Below are positions 58,694 to 64,000 of a stretch of 64,000 nt of DNA, piece after piece. The first letter of the stretch is position 1. Each line of letters begins with the position of its first letter. Below the pieces are notes generated by a model. It ran no database searches. It had not been told where the DNA came from and saw nothing but the letters and a program-made list of their open reading frames with translations. Origin of the DNA: Nipponacmea schrenckii (Eukaryota > Mollusca > Gastropoda > Lottiidae); contig JAUJPP010000007.1 in assembly GCA_030562195.1 (NCBI GenBank), positions 22,503,769-22,567,768 of the forward strand, in the 5' to 3' direction. Both the position numbers and the translations under genes were made by a program.

Positions 58694-58927
58694 TGTGTAA
58701 AATAGTTTGAATCTGACTAGGTTTTCGAGCTCAGCCACTCGAGGTGACATCGTCGGTACGGGCATCGAACACACCTAGTCAGTATCCCATCGAACCTCCA
58801 AGGGTGAACAACATTCAGAGAGAAACACCGCACGCTTCCACATGTATTACCATCAATTTGTTGAAACCATATTGAATTAAGACATCGTTTAAGAATGGGC
58901 CTTCGTTTTAAGACATCGTCCGCAACA
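58694..58927 (+). repeat. 3' LTR of the BEL/Pao element
   Basis: 234 bp, same ends as the 5' LTR. The AATAAA signal of the 5' LTR reads AATTAA here. Confidence 0.92.
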
Positions 58928-59357
58928 GCGATTTTAAGTTAATACTATCTCGATAAATAAAGATGACATTAATCATTAATTATAGGTATTTTGTTCGTTA
59001 CCGTTTTAACCAAAATATCTGTTACCGTTTTAGCGGAATTGTTAATTTAACTAATAAAATTTGTTACCGTTTGACATGTTACCTTTTTAACTGGTATTCG
59101 TGCAAAACATTGTTCGTAGACTTCCGAGATTCTTGCAGCCTAGTTGTCGTTTAGTCCAGTAGCGAGGCGTCGTGTCCAAAAGTGAGATACATTTTCTGGC
59201 AACGCTGGTTACGTGACAACCTTTATGTACCAATGGCTCAATCGTAAAAAATGAATCTATTCCATTTCCGGAATGGTGAATCCTGATAGTGTGGACCTCA
59301 ATCGTCGCGGGAAAATGGCACTTTAGTCAATAGTCAAATGTTAATTCGATAACCACG

Positions 59358-59727
59358 ACTTTGGATGTGAAAATTGAGATAAAATCTACAGAACCATTAG
59401 TATTTTGCCCATTAGATATAATGAAATATTTATAATGTAAATTGTTTTTTTAAAACAGAAAGAAGTGTATCCATAGTGTGCGTTATATGGTTAAAAATAT
59501 CAACAACAAGAAGTGTATATTTTGTACATTGCGACCGGATTCATGAGTGTTTAATTAAAATAATCGTTCTAGGACAATAGACATTGTGAAGAACTTTTGT
59601 GTTTAATTGTTATTTATATTGTACGTATTTTAGGTCATTTCGCTTTTGATGTTAGTCACACCAAGGAGGGGGATATGTGTAAAATAATCTGAATCTGACT
59701 AGGTTTTCAAGCGCAGCCACTCGAGAT
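59358..59727 (+). mobile_element. Truncated second copy of the BEL/Pao 3' end
   Basis: Repeats 58376-58745 (ATTGAGATAAAATCTACA through CACTCGAG) with some substitutions and small indels, including only about the first 50 bp of an LTR. The phrase TTGCAGCCTAGTTGTC occurs both before (59132) and after it (59732). Confidence 0.82.
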
Positions 59728-60658
59728 TTCTTGCAGCCTAGTTGTCAGTGTGGGGTCCAAGTAGGAGGGCTGGGCTCCAACAAGTGAGATATAAGTCTAA
59801 GCAAACCTTTTGCAGTTCACTGATACAAAAAAAAAAGAACCAACCTTTTTATGTATGTTGCTTGGGCGTCAAAATCGTTAAAAATGAATTAAATTTTCAT
59901 TGGTGGGGCACCTAAGGTTTAGGACCCGCATCAGCCACGGACACGGGCACAACGGTACACAATCTCAGCCCCATTTCCAATTAATTCCTGATAACGGGGC
60001 TGAATTCTTTCGGGATGAGACTTTTATAGACATGTTATTGCGTACAGAACAATTAAATTCTTGTCCTCGCTTAAGATATAATGCAAATTTTTTTATTCGA
60101 TAATCAGTTAATGCTTTTTCCTTCACAACCACCGGGACAAGGAAGCGTATAGGCTCTTGACAAAGAAAGTAGACTATAATCTAAATATAATATATTTGAC
60201 CGTCAATGATAAAATAAACGGTGTCAATAAAAAAAATTCTATTACTTGGCTTTCACCTGTTTGGACTGAAGTTGTTTATTTTGATTTCTAAAGCAGGATT
60301 AACTATATATTCGGGGTATTCTTTCTTTACAAATGACAGCTTGCTATTTCATCATCTCTGAGAATATGCTCAGTCAAGCATTTATCCAATAGTGTCATTA
60401 TATACACGCCCACTTTTTTTGACTCGCTCATCCAAAATAAAATCTACCGTGGCAAAATGCGCCTGGAAGCACAAGTAATAATAGAATGTAAACAACAGGA
60501 AGTTGAACGTGGATTTAGGATCCCGCGTGTCGCAAACACAACCAGTCAACGTGCTAACAACAGCTGCATAACAATATATCTCCAAAATTATTCTAGTTAA
60601 TTAACTTCAAATCTGGTTAAGTGCCCAATAAGCGACCTGGTCGGCTCTTGTGTTCAAA
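59728..60658. other. Intergenic / upstream flank of the SLC7 gene
   Basis: No exon is recognised. The part nearest 60659 presumably holds the promoter and 5' UTR of the SLC7 gene. TGAGTGTTT-type remnants of the repeat region end near 59830. Confidence 0.35.
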
Positions 60659-61109
60659 ATGACTATCAAGGAAGTGCACGATTCGGACAGCGATTCCGGT
60701 GTCAAGTTAAAGAAAACTCTGGGATTGTTCAATGGCGTTGCTATTATTGTCGGTGTTATAGTAGGTAGTGGAATTTTTGTATCACCTAAAGGTGTACTTC
60801 TTGAAGCTGGTTCAGTTGGCCTATGTATGATAATATGGGCACTATGTGGATTCATCTGTCTAATTGGTGCTATGTGTTATGCGGAACTTGGTACCTGTAT
60901 TTTGAAGTCCGGTGCAGATTATGCTTATATCATGGAAACCTTTGGTGGGCTGCCGTCGTTTCTGTATCTTTGGGTAGCCTTGATAATCATATTTCCAACA
61001 GGAAATGCCATCACTGCTTTAACTTTTTCAAATTATATCCTGCAACCATTCTTCTCTGATTGTGTGATGCCAGACGTTTCTGTACGATTGTTAGCAGCAC
61101 TGTGTATCA
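60659..61109 (+). CDS. SLC7 family amino-acid transporter (LAT type), first coding exon
   Basis: ATG at 60659 to a GT donor after 61109, 150 codons plus one base; the rest of the gene lies beyond the window. After an acidic, Ser-rich cytosolic start, the segment [20 protein letters not shown] is the TM1 substrate motif (GSGIF) of the SLC7 light chains. [26 protein letters not shown] and [18 protein letters not shown] follow. Cys135 in FFSDCVMP sits where light chains form the disulphide to the SLC3 heavy chain. Such proteins exchange neutral amino acids at the plasma membrane as heterodimers. Which member (LAT1/2 or y+LAT-like) cannot be decided from this exon. Confidence 0.9.
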
Positions 61110-61449
61110 GTAAGTGTCGTATACTAAATCTTTTCAGCATTCATAATTTCACTACTTTATGTTAAGAGGGTTGGATTCCAATTGCTTTAGCATTGCATCA
61201 CTTCCATTCATGTTATTTTTTGTTGTTGAAAGCATTGCTTCCATTATCCAGACAGTTGAATTGATATGAGCGGTTAATAGAGTAGAGACTGGATAATGTA
61301 GACTAATATTTTTTTCCTTAAGGGATAATGCCTCTTAGCATAAACATAAAATTTTAGTTTTCAAGGACGGTCAATATGCGTATTTATTCATCATTGAACT
61401 TACCTGGTGTTATAAAGAAACAGAATCCCAAAAATCTGGAAATATCACA
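61110..61449 (+). repeat. Intron with a relic of the TTAA MITE family
   Basis: From 61318, CTTAAGGGATAATGCC and ACATAAAATTTTAG resemble the left end of the 474-bp MITE. Confidence 0.45.
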
Positions 61450-62340
61450 AATAAGCTGATTCATTTTTGAATAACTTTTAATCAATTTATTATGCTTTTT
61501 TTAAATTTTTCATTTAAAGATTAACTTTTTAATTTTTAAATTTTTTTATGCTTTTTTCAAAAAATCAAAAATTTGAATTTTTTTTCATTTTAAAACTTTT
61601 TTTTTTTGGAATTTTTGATTTAAAGTTTTTATGGGAGCAGGTATTTTAAACTAGAACAGAGCTACTAAAAAAATTTTAGGGAAAAATTTAAATGTTTTAA
61701 TTCAACTCAAACTTTTATTCCCTTTCAAATTTGTTTAGCATGGCTTTTATTTTTGTTATTTTATTAATTGAATTTAATTTAAAAAAAATATGATTTCAAA
61801 AATTGGTTTGCTTATACCAAAACCAGTTTAAAGGTTTTTATATGGGAATTCAAAACCCTCAAAAAAAAAAGGTTTTTAACATTTATTCAAAAAGAATTTG
61901 GGCTGGGAACCCAAACCCCAAATTTCATTTGAGCTCCCGGGTTAACTGCCTTTATTTCTTGGTTATGGTTTCATTTTATAAAATTTTTTTAAAGTATTTT
62001 TGTAAAAACAGTAATGTTTTCCCAATTTAAAAATTTAATTAAAAAATTTTTGATTACAAAAACCAAAACTCACGAAAAAAAGTTTTTGTATTGGGTCCAA
62101 AATTTTAAACCCTTTAAAAACAAAAAGGTTTTTAGAAATATTCTTTTTCAATAATTTTTAAATTTTTGGGCTGGTTTTACTTCAATTTTTTTATACCCAA
62201 GTTTACCAATTTGCTCCTTTTAAAAGAACTTTGAGTTTTTAAATCCCTAAACTTGGAATAAGATTCTTTATATAAATCATTATTGCTGCCAAAATAACAT
62301 CAAAAAAAATGAACATGAATTTTAAATTATAAACTTTGGG
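61450..62340. other. Homopolymer-rich, possibly mis-assembled repeat
   Basis: Unusual density of A and T runs. Pieces around 61850-61965 and 62095-62225 (AAAAGGTTTTTA with 'gggct.gg') are distorted relatives of 63540-63680, where the same sequence is clean. Confidence 0.5.
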
Positions 62341-63142
62341 CCAATAAGAATTTTAAGGCTAAATTTGCAATGCCCTACTTCTAGACAATATATTGAATAT
62401 CATTTTACCTAGTTTTCAAAGTCATAAAATAATTAGGTCACACCTTCCGTAACGGTTAATGATGGTGAAAATATGAAAATTATCAATTTTTGCTGTATTT
62501 AATTACACTTATCTCTATGAATTTTTTAATAAGCCAAATTAAAAAATATCTACTCTTAGACAATATATTGAATATTATTTGACCTAATTTTCAAGGTCAT
62601 AGATTAAGTGGATCACACCTTCCGTAGCCGTTAAAGTAACGTAATTTTGAAAAAATCGAAATTTAAATAATTCGAAAGAAAATACGAAATTTGAAAATCG
62701 GTCTCCAAGAAAAGGTAGATAATGATCCATTGTATCTATGTGCTAAATTTCATCAAAATCGGTCTATCAGTAGTGTCTGAATTTCGGATTTAAGAATTGT
62801 AACGAAAATTCAAAATGGCGGCCGATATGGCAGGTTGACCTAATTATTTAGGTCAAATCAATTACTATTGACAAGTTATTTATAAAACAGTTTTCACTTT
62901 TCACCTAGCAGTTATAGACCGGAAGTTACGTAATTACGTCATTTGAGGCTAAACCGGAAATGGAACTTCCGGTTTTGTTTTATTTGATAATAGAAATCAT
63001 TCTAAGATCAACTGTAGATTTAGAATTTCTGCACCTTTTACCAGTTTGTCTGCAAACTCATCCAAGAATCGCAAAAAAAAAAAAAATAAATAAAATAATC
63101 CGAACGATTACAATACGTTTTCGCCAAAGTCGAAATACGTAA
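62341..63142 (-). repeat. 1.1-kb repeat, inverted copy 3
   Basis: Reverse complement of 40166-41280, lacking an internal part near the ETS-site end. ACCGGAAGTTACGTAATTAC and AACTTCCGGTTTTG are kept. It ends with the complement of the ACGTATTTCGAC opening at 63131-63142. Confidence 0.75.
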
Positions 63143-63779
63143 TAAAAAACTCTTAGTAATTATCCATTAAGATGCATTTGATTATTGAAAAAGGCTTAGT
63201 AAATTGATTAAGTTTTTCAGATTTTAAGAGATTCTGTTACTTTATGACACCAGGTAAGATCACTGATGAATACACACTCATATTGAAATTTTATAAGTGA
63301 AAAAAGTTTACGAAATTGATTAAGCGTTTCAAAAATTACTTATTTTTGTGATTTGGTTACTTTATGACACCAGGTCAGTTCACTGATAGCTATTTACTCA
63401 TATTGACCATTCTTGGGAACTAAATTGTTTTTTGTAAAAAACATGTATTTCAATTAATTAATTAATTTCTTTATTGTTTAATCGGGCCTAGATTTACTGC
63501 TGATCTCGGACCATGTTTTAAAGAAGTTGCGATCGTAATTCGAAACCATCAAAACCAAAAGGTTTTTAGATACATCTTTATTTCAATGATATATTGGGTC
63601 TGGGTTTACTTGAAGTTGTCCTCGAGTTAACTCATGTTTGTACCCGAGTTAACTCACTTTGTCTCTGGTTTAACTGCCTCGGAATTTACATATCCCCAAG
63701 TTGACTGGTATTCCTCATATTGACCATTCTTGATGCATATAAAAGCATGGTAAATGCATGTCAATAAGTTACTACATTG
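63143..63779. repeat. Degenerate MITE-like and GAGTTAACTC-containing repeats
   Basis: Two related blocks with TTACTTTATGACACCAGGT (63238 and 63358) are followed by a stretch with repeated CGAGTTAACTCA motifs (63613-63660). Function unknown. Confidence 0.4.
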
Positions 63780-63894
63780 TTAAAGGGATAATAGATTTCA
63801 GAATGAACATAAAATTTGATAATTTTAAACTTGGCCAATAGTAGCAGCACTGTTTATCAGTAAATATACCTACTGCCATAAATAACATAACAAA
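63780..63894 (+). mobile_element. Left part of a TTAA MITE, cut by the 1.1-kb repeat
   Basis: Starts TTAAAGGGATAATAGATTTC and follows the left end of the 474-bp family, then is interrupted by repeat copy 4. Confidence 0.6.
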
Positions 63895-64000
63895 ACTAGA
63901 ATTGCTTAAAAATTATGAATGTATTTCAACAGCCTTAAAATAATATGTAGGCTAAATTTGCAATGACCTACATCTAGACAATATAATATCATTTGACCTG
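63895..64000 (-). repeat. 1.1-kb repeat, inverted copy 4 (truncated by window end)
   Basis: AAAACTAGAATTGCTTA is the inverse of the 3' tail of copies 1 and 2, followed by the inverse of their final 80 bp. Confidence 0.7.

Larger units (their letters stand above)
53137..58927 (+). mobile_element. BEL/Pao LTR retrotransposon, full length but inactive
   Basis: Two LTRs of 234 bp (53137-53370 and 58694-58927) beginning TGTGTAAAATAG and ending CGCAACA enclose gag, protease, reverse transcriptase, RNase H and integrase regions in the BEL/Pao order. GCGAT stands on both sides (53132-53136 and 58928-58932), a 5-bp target duplication as usual for this group. The LTRs differ at 8 positions by my count (about 3.4%). 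A purine-rich tract (AAGGTGAGGGG) precedes the 3' LTR. No clear primer-binding site was found after the 5' LTR. Several frame breaks, a nonsense codon and deletions make it non-autonomous. Confidence 0.92.
52790..59094 (+). mobile_element. Second GGTAAC-ended DNA element, split by the LTR retrotransposon
   Basis: 52795-53136 matches, inverted, the interior of the element in CNEP1R1 intron 5 (GGTGGTTGCATTCGATTTTT; GAAATCTGTTAGCTTGTTATG). After the retrotransposon the element resumes at 58928-58932 and ends with GTTACCGTTTTAACC repeats to about 59094. A left GGTAAC end is not visible. Confidence 0.6.

Noticed and set aside
2849..61109. Functional cluster of amino-acid sensing genes (WDR59 and SLC7)
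   Set aside because: They are over 50 kb apart with unrelated genes between them; two related functions among six genes is not evidence of a cluster.

Overview
This is an AT-rich stretch of an animal nuclear genome. Genes are split into short exons with GT-AG introns, and the DNA between and inside them is full of transposon-derived repeats. The gene set (WDR59, METTL9, CNEP1R1, an SLC7 transporter) is general metazoan. The dominant repeats, pearl/HINE-like elements with roughly 160-bp internal tandem units, point to a mollusc or another lophotrochozoan. That placement is an inference; no species is assigned.

Layout. 1-2848: no recognised exon, only a decayed Tc1-like fragment and a MITE relic. 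2849-6682 (+): the last five exons of WDR59. 7319-7485: a palindromic TTAA element between two convergent genes. 7803-14370 (-): an unnamed five-exon gene predicted to encode a signal peptide, one C2H2 finger and a C-terminal membrane segment. 17496-20797 (-): complete METTL9. 20810-27373: mostly unexplained sequence with a PHD-like relic, a SINE, a 500-bp assembly gap and a GC-rich minisatellite. 27374-32025 (-): seven 5' exons of an RS/RRM protein resembling NCOA5, whose 3' end was not found. 34255-39430 (+): complete CNEP1R1. 39431-60658: about 21 kb of nested repeats (HINE arrays, a tandemly duplicated 1.1-kb repeat, a LINE relic, a SINE, a second gap and a whole but dead BEL/Pao LTR retrotransposon). 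60659-61109 (+): first exon of an SLC7 LAT-type transporter, followed by intron to the window end.

The host genes do not form an operon and are independent: WDR59 (GATOR2, amino-acid signalling to mTORC1), METTL9 (protein histidine methylation), CNEP1R1 (nuclear envelope/ER lipin phosphatase regulator) and SLC7 (amino-acid exchange).

The most notable signals are three. (1) A repeat family whose diverged subfamilies keep a 161-bp unit; it has short inverted ends, a (GTCC)n tract and a terminal hairpin, and one copy shows a two-unit (322-bp) alternation. (2) Two 474-bp TTAA-flanked MITEs in opposite orientation on either side of CNEP1R1 exon 5. (3) A 1.1-kb repeat carrying a cluster of ETS-type and bZIP-type sites.
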